Positions 1-8,857 of a DNA stretch of 64,000 nt are shown piece after piece. The notes beneath the pieces are model-generated. The model ran no database searches, had not been told where the DNA came from, and worked only from the letters and a program-made list of their open reading frames with translations. The position numbers were made by a program, and so were the translations under genes. This stretch comes from Paenibacillus_E qinlingensis_A (lineage in GTDB: Bacteria > Bacillota > Bacilli > Paenibacillales > NBRC-103111). Location: the NCBI RefSeq assembly GCF_031455095.1, contig NZ_JAVDSB010000016.1, forward strand, positions 67,508 through 131,507, written 5' to 3'. Every line of letters starts with the position of its first letter. The stretch's first letter is position 1.

Positions 1-479
1 CTATTGCGATTTCATTAGCCAATCGTCCGCGTTTGCTGCTTGCGGATGAACCAACGGGATCGGTTGATACGAAGACAGCGGATATGATTCTTTCTATTTT
101 TCAACGATTGAATAAGGAACTGGGTGTCACGATTGTCATAGTTACTCACGATATGTCCATGGCTGGCAAAGTAGGGCGCGTTGTTGCTATTCGAGATGGA
201 ATGACAAGTTCAGAGTTTATCGCTCGCAATCCTTCGAATTCAGCCGAAGAGGGGACTTCGACGGGGCTCTCAGGTGAGGCTCATGAAGAATATGTCGTGT
301 TGGATCGTGCAGGCCGTCTACAGGTTCCCAAAGCGTATTTAACCGCACTGAACATTGAAGGGAAAGCTACAATGGAGTTTGATGGCGAGACCATCACAAT
401 TAAAGCACCGAGAGCACTTTCGGCAGAAGAGGAGCAAACGTCAATTCATCCACAAAGGGTCGGAGGAAAATCAAAATGA
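1..479 (+). CDS. ABC transporter ATP-binding protein with C-terminal AbrB-like domain (5' end outside window)
   Basis: The reading frame is open from base 3, so the gene starts upstream of the window. The visible part begins just before Walker B (LLADEPTGS, about bases 33-59), followed by the VDTKTA D-loop region and the H-loop (IVTHD). This is typical of MacB/LolD-type ATPases that power export or lipoprotein release. After the ATPase ends, residues encoded at about 285-413 (EYVVLDRAGRLQVPKAYL, then a GxxxxEF-type hairpin) look like a SpoVT/AbrB swapped-hairpin domain, an unusual tail. Its stop overlaps the next start by 4 bases, so it is co-translated with the solute-binding lipoprotein. 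Confidence 0.85.
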   Translation, partial: IAISLANRPRLLLADEPTGSVDTKTADMILSIFQRLNKELGVTIVIVTHDMSMAGKVGRVVAIRDGMTSSEFIARNPSNSAEEGTSTGLSGEAHEEYVVLDRAGRLQVPKAYLTALNIEGKATMEFDGETITIKAPRALSAEEEQTSIHPQRVGGKSK

Positions 480-1951
480 AACGTAAAATGATAGTGACAA
501 CCTTAACTTTAGCTTTAATGGCTCCACTTGCTGTTGCTTGTACCAAAGGGGAGAAAGCAGACGATAACCAAGAGCGTGTGCTGAGGATCGCGACGAATAT
601 GGGGTATGGTGGTAATTATGAATATTTCACACAGCAATTCACTGAAATATTTGAATTTGCCAACCCGAATATTAAGCTGGAAATCGTTTCAACAATGGAT
701 GAAAAGCTTATGAACGGTGGCCTTCAGCCTGGTGAGAAGATGCCAGACCCGATGGAGAAGTTAAAAGAAGTAATGCAGGGTGATAATCCGCCGGATGTGG
801 TCATGCTTGGTTATGAACAGTTGCCAGAAATTATCGATAGCAATCTGCTTTTACAGCTGGATTCACGCATAACGAAGGATAAATTCGATACAGCCGGCAT
901 TGTCCCAGCCGTGATGGAGGGGATGAAAAATGCAGGCGGTGGTAAGATTTATGCACTTGCTCCGACATTCAGTTCCTCTGCACTTATTTATAATAAGAAA
1001 ATGTTTCAAGATGCGGGAGTCGATTATCCGAAAGACGGCATGACATGGGATGAGACATTTGATCTTTCCAAACGATTGGCAAAAGGGGAAGGGGATCAGC
1101 GAATCAATGGGTTCTCTTTTACAACCCAAGCCCAAGGTGCGGATTTGTTCTACGGCATGCAAATGTATACAGCCCCTCTGCAATTAAGAATGTTTGATGA
1201 TGCCGGCGAGAAAATGACGGTAGATACGGACCAGTGGGAGAAAGTATGGGCCAAAATGGCACAGTTGCAAAAAGATAATGTGTTCCCACCGGTAGCTGAT
1301 CCTCAGAAACAAATGAATCAGAGGTTTGATCAGAATAATCCTTTTGCGTACGATGCTTTTATGTCGGGTCGCTTAGCCATGTCGATTCTTAATTATGGTC
1401 AACTTCCACAACTCACGAACGCCAATAAAAATGCAGCTAATTATAAAGGTTACACACCGATTGATTGGGATGTTGTAACAATTCCTTCTCACCCCGAAGC
1501 CAAAGGCGTTGGCGGCTCTATTTATATGAATGGCATTATGGGCATTAACGCCAAATCGCAAAATCCGGATGATGCCTGGAAGTTCATCAAGTTCATTAAT
1601 GGCGATGAGTGGGCTAAACTTAAATCGCGTAGTCAAAATATGTTGGTGTCACGCTCGAAATACTTAAAACCTACAGAAGGACTGGATTTTCACATGGAAG
1701 CTTTTTATAATGTGACACCAGCTCCGATGGAAGATAATTCGAAAATTTACCGTAATAATCCTAATATTTATCAAGTGCAGGAAATTGGTCGTAAGTTGTT
1801 TAGTGATGTCTTACAGGGGAAAATGGCGGCACGAGAAGCATTAAAAAAATGGCAGACAGATGGCGATGCGATGATCAAGCAAATGAAAGAAAACCCAACA
1901 GCACCCGGGCAACCCATAATGAATCAAGCAATTGCAGTTCCAGCAGGATAA
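476..1951 (+). CDS. extracellular solute-binding lipoprotein (ABC transporter family 1 type)
   Basis: The 491-residue protein starts with a lipoprotein signal: basic n-region MKRK, hydrophobic stretch, lipobox LAVAC with Cys22 as the predicted lipidated residue. The rest is a two-lobed periplasmic-binding fold as in sugar-binding proteins (PPDVVMLG, SALIYNKKMFQDAGVDYP, the TWDETFDLSKRL segment and NPDDAWKFIKFI near the C-terminus). It would sit on the outer face of the membrane. The SD GGAGG precedes ATG in the end of the ATPase gene. An uptake-type binding protein next to an export-type ATPase is odd. Its ligand cannot be told from sequence. Confidence 0.9.
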   Translation: MKRKMIVTTLTLALMAPLAVACTKGEKADDNQERVLRIATNMGYGGNYEYFTQQFTEIFEFANPNIKLEIVSTMDEKLMNGGLQPGEKMPDPMEKLKEVMQGDNPPDVVMLGYEQLPEIIDSNLLLQLDSRITKDKFDTAGIVPAVMEGMKNAGGGKIYALAPTFSSSALIYNKKMFQDAGVDYPKDGMTWDETFDLSKRLAKGEGDQRINGFSFTTQAQGADLFYGMQMYTAPLQLRMFDDAGEKMTVDTDQWEKVWAKMAQLQKDNVFPPVADPQKQMNQRFDQNNPFAYDAFMSGRLAMSILNYGQLPQLTNANKNAANYKGYTPIDWDVVTIPSHPEAKGVGGSIYMNGIMGINAKSQNPDDAWKFIKFINGDEWAKLKSRSQNMLVSRSKYLKPTEGLDFHMEAFYNVTPAPMEDNSKIYRNNPNIYQVQEIGRKLFSDVLQGKMAAREALKKWQTDGDAMIKQMKENPTAPGQPIMNQAIAVPAG

Positions 1952-1981
1952 GAAGGAGATAGAAGGAGGCGAGAATCCATC

Positions 1982-4138
1982 ATGATCATCCCAATTCACC
2001 ACAAGCGCCTAGTAACTATAGCCTTGTCAGCGATGCTTGTGCTAGGAGCGACTACCCCCGTCTGGGCTGATAGCAGCCCCTCCGCCCCTGTATTAGATGT
2101 GGGGAAGGTAAACATAACGGGAAGCAGTTATTTTGAGTTGCAACAGATTCATCTTCAACAAAATGCTAGCGGGAAGTTAGCGACATTTACGATTACGATC
2201 CATAACGAGGGCAGCAATGAACTGCAATTTATTGATTATTGGACACGTCTGAAAAGTAAATCCGGCAAGCAATTCTCCGTACGATTACTTCCGGCAGACA
2301 AGGATAAGAACCGGGTAGCTCCCGGTTCAACGACAGATGTGACGTTTTATGCAACGGTGGATGCGAGTACGAATTTACAAGATCTTGTTGTGCAATTTAT
2401 TAAGTGGGACTTCAACCAAACGGATTTTGAACGAATTATAGGTGAGGTAGCGATTCCCGATGATTATACGGATGTAACACCTGCTGATCTTGCCTCTGTG
2501 ATTTCGGTTGGTGGAACTAACGTGAAGGCGTCGATTAAAAAGTTTGTCAGCAACAAGAATGAGAAATATCATGTGCCTACGGTGTATGTAAGCTTAGAGA
2601 ATGTTGGAAGTCATACTGTAACCATTCCTGCGTACCTCTTCTCAATCCGCACTTCAGAAGGTCTCCTGTATCCGATGGAAGCCAAAGGATTGAAGGATTT
2701 GCAAATTAATCCGAAGGAAACCAAGGAAATTCAGCTCTCTGGTTCAATTCCAGTTGCTGTTGCTGCAGATGCTTGGCAATTAGCGATTGCGGAGACGATT
2801 GCAGACTTGAAATTGAATGTTGCGGTCGCGAATTTCCAGCTGCCAACGGTTTCTCAGCCTGAAGGTGGCTCTGTTGGTAAAGCATATACCTTCACCAATA
2901 AATCAGGTGTGTATACGGCGCAGCTGAACGGTTTGCACAGATTGCCGTGGGAGGATCAAGACTTACTTACAGCTGATTTAACGCTAAGCAATAACGGGGA
3001 TGATTCGCTGCCTATTCCGAAATTATCCGGGTATTTTTTATTGGATGACGCAGTGAAAATTGATGCCAAGCTTATTCAAACAGCGAAAGTGATTGGGTTA
3101 GGAGCGGGTGCAAGTGTCAACCTGCAAGTTGCAGGCAAGGTACCTTATACGTATGAGTTCTCACAAATCAAATTAGTTCTCCAAGAGAATGAGGGGGAAA
3201 CGACGGGAACCGGAACAGGCACAAACACAGGCAGTGCGACAGCGACTGATGTGCTGGAATTCTCGACACAGGCGGAGCTCCAGGCTATTCCATTGATGGG
3301 GATGGGGGAGTTCTATACATCTAATGATATCGGACGTAAAGCTAAGTACGGAGTTCTAAGCGTATCGACCTATGCAGACAAAACGAATACGATGTATTCG
3401 GCGATGGTGGAAGCGACTAATTTGGAGAAGCGATTCACGAATGTGTCTAAATTGGTTGCTAATTTCCGTTCATCGGACGGTACGATTTTCCCAGCAAACG
3501 TCGCGGAAGTGAAAAACAAAATTAGCCCTACGGGCAAAGCGCTGTTAAATGTTTGGGCATCGGTTCCCAAGGGATTCGGCACGACAAATATGAATTTACT
3601 TCTAGGAGAAGCCGTGACAGAAGGTAAGTTGTCGGAAGGTGAGAAAGCTGTCGCGGATGGCTATGTGAACCCAGTAGCTTATTTGCTGCCAGATGAGAAG
3701 AGCGATGTAGCTACAACACTTAAAAATGTGGAATTGTTCCCTTATACGATCTCGATTGAAAAAATAGGAACATCCATTTCGAACGGTGTATTTACATTGC
3801 AATTCAACTACCAGCTAACCAAGGAGAAAATGACAGAAATCAATACCGAAGGTCATAACCTACTGCTTGTGTTTGAAGATGGCGGCGGGATTAAGCGATT
3901 TGAGAAGAGATTTGATTTCAAAGATTTCGACGTCATTAATGGGGATTCAACGGCAGATGAAGATACGAAGATTCGCCTTGGTAACCGAGATAATTTCAAA
4001 ATAACCATTCCAGATCCTGGCCTCATTTACAATACTAAATTTCTACAAAAGTATACGCTCAGCATTTATGATGAATTCCAAGGTCAGAGAAAGCTGTTAG
4101 CCACTCAGAAGGCTGACTGGTTTATTATTACGGACTAA
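1982..4138 (+). CDS. secreted protein with tandem beta-sandwich-like domains, function unknown
   Basis: The 718-residue protein has a cleavable signal peptide (about residues 1-29, cleavage likely after PVWA). The mature part shows at least four loosely repeated blocks of about 100-130 residues, each with a pattern such as FTITIHNEGSNEL, VYVSLENVGSHTV, ADLTLSNNGDDSL or AMVEATNLEKRF, followed by a strand pair and a Pro/Gly turn. This resembles DUF4352-like immunoglobulin folds. A short Gly/Thr-rich linker lies near residue 408. SD AAGGAGGCGA precedes the ATG. It follows the binding protein by 30 bases and ends the operon. No catalytic motif is visible. It may be an accessory to the transporter outside the cell. 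Confidence 0.8.
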   Translation: MIIPIHHKRLVTIALSAMLVLGATTPVWADSSPSAPVLDVGKVNITGSSYFELQQIHLQQNASGKLATFTITIHNEGSNELQFIDYWTRLKSKSGKQFSVRLLPADKDKNRVAPGSTTDVTFYATVDASTNLQDLVVQFIKWDFNQTDFERIIGEVAIPDDYTDVTPADLASVISVGGTNVKASIKKFVSNKNEKYHVPTVYVSLENVGSHTVTIPAYLFSIRTSEGLLYPMEAKGLKDLQINPKETKEIQLSGSIPVAVAADAWQLAIAETIADLKLNVAVANFQLPTVSQPEGGSVGKAYTFTNKSGVYTAQLNGLHRLPWEDQDLLTADLTLSNNGDDSLPIPKLSGYFLLDDAVKIDAKLIQTAKVIGLGAGASVNLQVAGKVPYTYEFSQIKLVLQENEGETTGTGTGTNTGSATATDVLEFSTQAELQAIPLMGMGEFYTSNDIGRKAKYGVLSVSTYADKTNTMYSAMVEATNLEKRFTNVSKLVANFRSSDGTIFPANVAEVKNKISPTGKALLNVWASVPKGFGTTNMNLLLGEAVTEGKLSEGEKAVADGYVNPVAYLLPDEKSDVATTLKNVELFPYTISIEKIGTSISNGVFTLQFNYQLTKEKMTEINTEGHNLLLVFEDGGGIKRFEKRFDFKDFDVINGDSTADEDTKIRLGNRDNFKITIPDPGLIYNTKFLQKYTLSIYDEFQGQRKLLATQKADWFIITD

Positions 4139-4171
4139 TGTTGAATAAAAGTCATTACAAGAGTGAAAAGC

Positions 4172-4221
4172 ATACAGAGCGTGGTGCTTGGACCAACCAA
4201 CACCGCTGCTCTGTATTTTTT
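4172..4221 (+). terminator. intrinsic terminator of the transporter operon
   Basis: Arms ATACAGAGC (4172-4180) and GCTCTGTAT (4207-4215) pair, and a run of T follows to 4221. It lies 34 bases after the stop of the secreted protein. Confidence 0.8.
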
Positions 4222-4323
4222 ATTTCCTGATATCAAAAATTTTGTGAAATCTTGAGATATCTTGTCGTCTCGATATGCTAGAATAATAGAAAGGATTGGG
4301 AATAATAGGCAGAGGGGTATTGT

Positions 4324-4878
4324 ATGAGGAACAAGAGTGGGATTTTGGTCGTGGGTTGTCTTGGTTTTATTGGCATATTGGTGGTAATTGCAATTATTAC
4401 GGCAGCCGTGGTGTGGGGACAACGGGGGACAGCCATTGCGTTGGATGAGCAAATTATGTCACAACATGTGGCGAATAAGTCCAACTACGATAACATGTGG
4501 AAACGGTTCAAAGAAATGGCGCAAGTCACTGATATGCAAGCTGATGATATCAAAAAAGTATATACCGACCTCATTTCAGGTCGTTACACGAATACACAAG
4601 CACTTTTCCAAGTGATACAAGAGCAGAACCCGCAAATGAGCAGCACTTTGTATACGAAACTGCAAAATGAAGTTTCTTCGGCGCGGACCGAGTTTGACCG
4701 GAATCAAAAGAAAATTGCTGATCAAGTCCGTGAGTATAACACGCATATTCGGAAGCATGTGCTGATGAACGCTATTTTCCATTTTGAAACCATGGATGCC
4801 GAGAAGTTTATTATTACTTCGGATCGTACGAGCGATGCGTATCAAACAGGCAAAGATAACGAAGTGAAACTGAGGTAA
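4324..4878 (+). CDS. LemA family protein
   Basis: The 184-residue protein has one N-terminal membrane segment (about residues 8-30, rich in V, I, G, A) and then an alpha-helical domain outside. The stretch ALDEQIMSQHVANKSNYDNMW followed by a second long helix with YTDLISGRYTN matches the LemA pattern (helix with regularly spaced N/W, then Y-rich helix). LemA family members are membrane-anchored helical-bundle proteins of unclear role, often encoded next to a TPM-domain protein. The SD AGAGGGG precedes ATG. The next gene starts 4 bases after its stop, so the two form an operon. Confidence 0.75.
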   Translation: MRNKSGILVVGCLGFIGILVVIAIITAAVVWGQRGTAIALDEQIMSQHVANKSNYDNMWKRFKEMAQVTDMQADDIKKVYTDLISGRYTNTQALFQVIQEQNPQMSSTLYTKLQNEVSSARTEFDRNQKKIADQVREYNTHIRKHVLMNAIFHFETMDAEKFIITSDRTSDAYQTGKDNEVKLR

Positions 4879-4882
4879 GCAC

Positions 4883-6010
4883 ATGGCGTATTGGTCAGCG
4901 TTTTTTCTCGTTTTGATTGTTGGTTTTGCCACTGAGCTCGTAACGGGACGCAAATGGTGGAGATATGTGGGGATATCGCTGTTGGCCGCCACCCTATTTG
5001 CTGGTGTAGTAGCTGGTGATTTTTATGTGAGGACGGTCGATACAGAGGTCTGGTCGGGGAGCGTGACGAACTGGGAGCACACGGAAGAGTGGGACGAGTG
5101 GATTCCAGGCAAGAAAGAATGTTCCACGGATGCTAACGGCCGCAAGAGCTGTACCCAAAATCCGGGGCACTACGAGCACCACAAGGCGAAAAACAAGATT
5201 AAAACCTCGGACAACGGATGGTTTGAAGTGGACGAGTCCATGAACGGGAGAACTAGGTTTAATGATCGCTCCCCCAACACGACAGCCGAATTAGCCAAAT
5301 ATTTTCCGTTGGGGACGCCTTCAGCATCTGTTCATTTGTATGTGAATAAGGTGAGAGGTTCTTACAGTCTTTTTAAACATGACGACATTGATCTAAAAGA
5401 TTACCCCGACCTGCCAGGGTATCCGAGCCATGTATCTGAGTTGCTTCATGTCGATAGGATTGTAGGCGCTGTGCCGAATGGTCTGCAAGCCTTGCAAGCA
5501 TTGGCGGCGTGGAATACCGAGCTGAACAAAGCGGTGCCTGACCCTGAGAATCCGGGGGAGACCAAGTCGTGGAAACAAGTCAATTTAATTTTTGTGAATG
5601 TGGGGACGGATCTGCCGCAAGAATACGGTTATGCTCTTCAGGATAAATGGAAGAACGGCAATAAGAACGATTTTGTCGTTAGCTTCAGCCCGTCAACGGA
5701 TGGTTCGATGAGGTGGGTGCATGCTTTCTCCTGGAGTGAAGTAGATATGCTCAAGCTTGAAGTTCAGGACTACATGATGGCGCAGGGGTTTGGCAAAGAT
5801 TTTGTGCCGATTGTGGACCATGTGGCCAAGATGGTGGCAGACCAATTTGTGAGAAAGCAATTTGCTGACTTTAACTATTTGCAAATTGAAGTAAGCGAAA
5901 CCTCGACTTACATCATTTGGGGACTTGAGATGACGCTGCTTGCCTTTTATATGTACAAAAGGATTAGAACCTCCCTTCATCGTCGACGGAAATTAACATA
6001 TGATTATTGA
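4883..6010 (+). CDS. membrane protein, LemA partner, possibly a divergent TPM-type domain
   Basis: The 375-residue protein has two N-terminal membrane segments (about 2-17 and 24-45), a long extracytoplasmic part and one C-terminal segment (about 345-362) ending in a basic tail. A CSTDANGRKSC loop has two cysteines near residues 74-84. The part with NLIFVNVGTDLPQEYGYALQ, then FVVSFSPSTDGSMRW and DYMMAQGFGKDFVPIVDHV, has the order of strands and helices of a TPM (YgcG-like) domain, the usual neighbour of LemA, but it is very divergent. SD GAGG lies 7 bases before ATG. I do not recognise a closer family. Confidence 0.65.
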   Translation: MAYWSAFFLVLIVGFATELVTGRKWWRYVGISLLAATLFAGVVAGDFYVRTVDTEVWSGSVTNWEHTEEWDEWIPGKKECSTDANGRKSCTQNPGHYEHHKAKNKIKTSDNGWFEVDESMNGRTRFNDRSPNTTAELAKYFPLGTPSASVHLYVNKVRGSYSLFKHDDIDLKDYPDLPGYPSHVSELLHVDRIVGAVPNGLQALQALAAWNTELNKAVPDPENPGETKSWKQVNLIFVNVGTDLPQEYGYALQDKWKNGNKNDFVVSFSPSTDGSMRWVHAFSWSEVDMLKLEVQDYMMAQGFGKDFVPIVDHVAKMVADQFVRKQFADFNYLQIEVSETSTYIIWGLEMTLLAFYMYKRIRTSLHRRRKLTYDY

Positions 6011-6014
6011 TAAG

Positions 6015-6051
6015 AGCGTTCTCCCACCGGATGGTGAGAGGGCGCTTTTTC
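6015..6051 (+). terminator. intrinsic terminator after the LemA operon
   Basis: Left arm 6015-6028 and right arm 6033-6046 (AGCG.../...CGCT with GU pairs) enclose a GGAT loop. Five T follow. Confidence 0.8.
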
Positions 6052-6069
6052 TGAATTTACTTTTTTGCA

Positions 6070-6106
6070 TGAAACGTTTCAACAAGGCCCGTATTAGTCG
6101 TATAAT
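6070..6106 (+). promoter_or_regulatory. candidate promoter with operator-like palindrome for the MFS gene
   Basis: TATAAT at 6101-6106 lies 17 bases after TTCAAC (6078-6083), a weak -35. The perfect palindrome TGAAACGTTTCA (6070-6081) overlaps the -35, a place where a repressor would block transcription. It is two bases shorter than a cre box. Confidence 0.5.
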
Positions 6107-6175
6107 TAATCTGTTTACAAATAGGAGATGGGACAGCCCAACCTCAACTACTCTACGATAAGGGCGTGAGTTCAT

Positions 6176-7396
6176 TTGCGATTTACTTCCAAAGATTCTG
6201 TGTTGAGTCATCCATCGTTCAATTATTTCTGGATTTCGCGTATGTTTTCCTCTTCTTCTTTTCAGATGCTATCTGTTGCGATCGGATGGCAAATGTATGA
6301 CTTGACCCACGATGCGTTCAGTCTCGGCTTTGTCGGGTTAGCTCAGTTTGTGCCGATGGTGCTGCTTACCTTCGTGGTAGGGCAAGTGGCGGACCGCTTC
6401 GACCGTCGGAGGATTGTCTTCATCTGTCAGTTCATCGAGGCCTTGATTGCCGTGCTGCTGCTGTTGGGCAACCTGAATGACTGGCTCGGACGAGAAGAAA
6501 TTCTTGTGGCAGCTGCCATTCTCGGTGCTTGTCGCGCCTTTGAAGGGCCCACTTCCTCTGCGCTGCTCCCGCAGTTGGTCCCCAAATCCATCATGCAGCA
6601 GGCGATCGCCTGGAGCACGTCCGTCGGACAAACGTCGCAAATTATAGGACCATCGCTCGGCGGCTTGCTTTTCGCGATAGGGCCCACTTTTGTATACAGC
6701 ACAGCGACAATTGCCTTGCTCGGTGCTGGCATCCTAACGTTCTTGATTCGTATGACGCCTATCGAACGTAAATTCGAGCCGGTCACCATGCGTTCTGTGT
6801 TCATGGGGTTAACGTTTATTTATCGCAAACCGATCATTCTCGGGACGATTTCTCTGGATCTATTTGCTGTTTTATTAGGCGGAGCGACAGCTCTATTGCC
6901 AATCTTTGCGCAGGATATTTTGCATACGGGACCTGTGGGACTGGGGCTTATGCGAACCTCACCGGCAATTGGTGCCTTATTGATGTCAGTCGTGTTGGCC
7001 TATTTTCCACTGCAAAAGTCAGTCGGACTTAAGCTCTTTGGGGCACTCGCTGTTTTTGGACTTGCAACGATGCTATTCGCCATCTCGACGAACCTGATCG
7101 TATCGTTATTCGCTCTATTCCTCGTGGGTGCTTCGGACGTAGTCAGCGTCGTGATCAGGTCATCCCTTGTGCAGCTGCAAACGCCAGACGAGATGCGAGG
7201 CAGGGTTAACGCCGTGAATTCACTATTCATTGGGACATCCAATCAGCTGGGAGAGTTCGAATCGGGCATCGTGGCTGGGTTCATCGGCGCTGCTCCGGCC
7301 GCGCTCGTCGGTGGCATAGGGACACTTGCTGTTGCAGGCCTGTGGATGTATCTGTTTCCGTCGCTTCGGAGGCTGCGGTCTTTATCGGGAAGTTAG
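6176..7396 (+). CDS. MFS transporter (EntS/MFS_3-like exporter)
   Basis: The 406-residue protein has about 12 hydrophobic segments. The loop between segments 2 and 3 holds motif A (GQVADRFDRRRIV), and the second half has a DEMRGRVNAVNSLFIGTSNQLG loop typical of the EntS-like MFS_3 group, which exports siderophores and drugs. The family usually runs to about 400-420 residues. The start is TTG at 6176 with a poor SD (AAGGGCG about 9-15 bases upstream); the ATG at 6242 would cut into segment 1, so I keep TTG. Its substrate is unknown. Confidence 0.85.
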   Translation: MRFTSKDSVLSHPSFNYFWISRMFSSSSFQMLSVAIGWQMYDLTHDAFSLGFVGLAQFVPMVLLTFVVGQVADRFDRRRIVFICQFIEALIAVLLLLGNLNDWLGREEILVAAAILGACRAFEGPTSSALLPQLVPKSIMQQAIAWSTSVGQTSQIIGPSLGGLLFAIGPTFVYSTATIALLGAGILTFLIRMTPIERKFEPVTMRSVFMGLTFIYRKPIILGTISLDLFAVLLGGATALLPIFAQDILHTGPVGLGLMRTSPAIGALLMSVVLAYFPLQKSVGLKLFGALAVFGLATMLFAISTNLIVSLFALFLVGASDVVSVVIRSSLVQLQTPDEMRGRVNAVNSLFIGTSNQLGEFESGIVAGFIGAAPAALVGGIGTLAVAGLWMYLFPSLRRLRSLSGS

Positions 7397-7420
7397 AATA
7401 GAAGAAGGGAGTTGAGCCCT

Positions 7421-8296
7421 GTGGAAATGACATATTTGAGGACATTTCGTGAAGTGGCGAAGTATGGCAGTTATACGCGAGCCGCGGAAACGCTGGGCTA
7501 TGCGCAATCCAGTATAACGGCGCAGATCCAGAAATTGGAGGAATCTTACGGCGCTGTTCTCTTGGAACGATTCGGACGGACGATGAAATTGACAATGGCC
7601 GGAGAAGCGCTGCTGCAATATGCAAACGAGATTTATCGTTTACATGAAGAATCCAAAGAAGTTGTATCCCAGCAATCCAAGGGGACGCTTGCGATTGGAA
7701 CCATTGAGACGTTGGCCGCTTTCTATCTACCACCCCATCTTCAGGCGTATCGACGCCAATATCCGGACGTCAACATTGTCATTCATCCAGGGAACGAGCC
7801 TTTCATTATCGAATCAGTTAAAGAAGGGGCTGTGGATATTGGGATTATATTGGACCCGCCATTTACAGATCCAGAGCTAGACAGCACCATTTTGAGAGAA
7901 GAACCATTAGTCATTATTGCAAGTCCTGATCATAAATTAGCTGGGCAAACCGAAGTCCATGTGGAAGATCTAGCGCACGAATCCCTCATCCTGACCGAAG
8001 ATGGCTGTACGTACCGAGCGATGCTCCTGAAAGTGTTGAAAGGTAATCAAGTGAGCTACAATTTATCCTACGAATTCGGCAATCTCGAAGCAATCAAGCA
8101 GTGTGTAACCTACGGGCTTGGCATTGCCTTGTTGCCGCGAATTGCTGTCGCCGAGGAACTTCGCAAAGGCCAGATCGTCGCAATACCATTCATTCATCCC
8201 GAGTGTAAGTTCTATACACAATTGATTATCGCCAAGAAAAAATGGAGATCGAAAGCCTATCTTGGTTTTCTAGAGATACTCGGTGGTGCTAACTAA
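7421..8296 (+). CDS. LysR family transcriptional regulator
   Basis: This protein has an N-terminal winged helix-turn-helix (TYLRTFREVAKYGSYTRAAE, then SSITAQIQKLEE) and a C-terminal effector domain (about residues 88-290). I chose GTG at 7421, because SD GAAGGGAG lies 9 bases before it. The TTG at 7412 has no room for an SD. The gene lies upstream of, and on the same strand as, a rhodanese gene, with a palindrome between them that could be its binding site. The effector is unknown. Confidence 0.9.
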   Translation: MEMTYLRTFREVAKYGSYTRAAETLGYAQSSITAQIQKLEESYGAVLLERFGRTMKLTMAGEALLQYANEIYRLHEESKEVVSQQSKGTLAIGTIETLAAFYLPPHLQAYRRQYPDVNIVIHPGNEPFIIESVKEGAVDIGIILDPPFTDPELDSTILREEPLVIIASPDHKLAGQTEVHVEDLAHESLILTEDGCTYRAMLLKVLKGNQVSYNLSYEFGNLEAIKQCVTYGLGIALLPRIAVAEELRKGQIVAIPFIHPECKFYTQLIIAKKKWRSKAYLGFLEILGGAN

Positions 8297-8319
8297 CTAT
8301 CGAAATGAGTGAAGTCTAG

Positions 8320-8337
8320 TATCGATTTCTATCGATA
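8320..8337. promoter_or_regulatory. inverted repeat, candidate LysR operator
   Basis: Perfect arms TATCGAT (8320-8326) and ATCGATA (8331-8337) are separated by TTCT. The site lies between the LysR gene and the rhodanese gene. A half-site-like CTATCGAAAT precedes it at 8298. Confidence 0.5.
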
Positions 8338-8404
8338 ACTCCAGTGTCGGTTCCTGTGTTACATTAACATCAAGAAATCGACAAACCCACTGGAGGCAAC
8401 CCAA

Positions 8405-8842
8405 ATGACCATTCCAACGAATAAATCACTCGTTCTCGAGATACCTGCCGCATCACCGGAGCTTACTCATCGTCATTATATGAATAAGCTTTCCGTGGAA
8501 ACGGATGTTGCGGATGTGCGTTATGATATGCAACATGGCTTCAATGATTTTTTGCTCATCGATGTTCGCAGCACTAAAGCATACGGAGAATGTCACGTAC
8601 CCGGTGCGATTAACCTACCTTCCAACCAGATCAACGAAGAGACGACTGCTTCATTCGCAAAAGAACAAACAATCGTCGTTTACTGCTGGGGACCTGCTTG
8701 CAACGGTGGAACCAAAGGAGCAGCTCGACTCTCTGGTCTCGGGTTTAAGGTGAAAGAGATGCTCGGAGGCATGGAGTACTGGAGGAAGGAAGGGAACAAT
8801 GTAGAGGGAACGCTCGGCGAGACGGCTCCATTGATCGGTTAA
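8405..8842 (+). CDS. rhodanese-like domain protein
   Basis: The 145-residue single-domain protein has a rhodanese pattern: LLIDVRSTKAYGECHVPGAINLP, then the active-site loop VVYCWGPACNGG with the catalytic Cys in YCWGPAC, then AARLSGLGFKVKEMLGGMEYW. Such enzymes carry sulfane sulfur on the Cys. No membrane or signal segment is seen, so it is cytoplasmic. SD TGGAGG lies 10 bases before ATG. It is probably controlled by the LysR regulator just upstream. Confidence 0.9.
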   Translation: MTIPTNKSLVLEIPAASPELTHRHYMNKLSVETDVADVRYDMQHGFNDFLLIDVRSTKAYGECHVPGAINLPSNQINEETTASFAKEQTIVVYCWGPACNGGTKGAARLSGLGFKVKEMLGGMEYWRKEGNNVEGTLGETAPLIG

Positions 8843-8857
8843 TGCTGTGAACAGCCT

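Noticed and set aside
6070..6081. cre (CcpA) site TGAAACGTTTCA upstream of the MFS gene
   Set aside because: It is 12 bases, two shorter than the cre consensus (14), so CcpA is unlikely; kept only as a generic palindrome.
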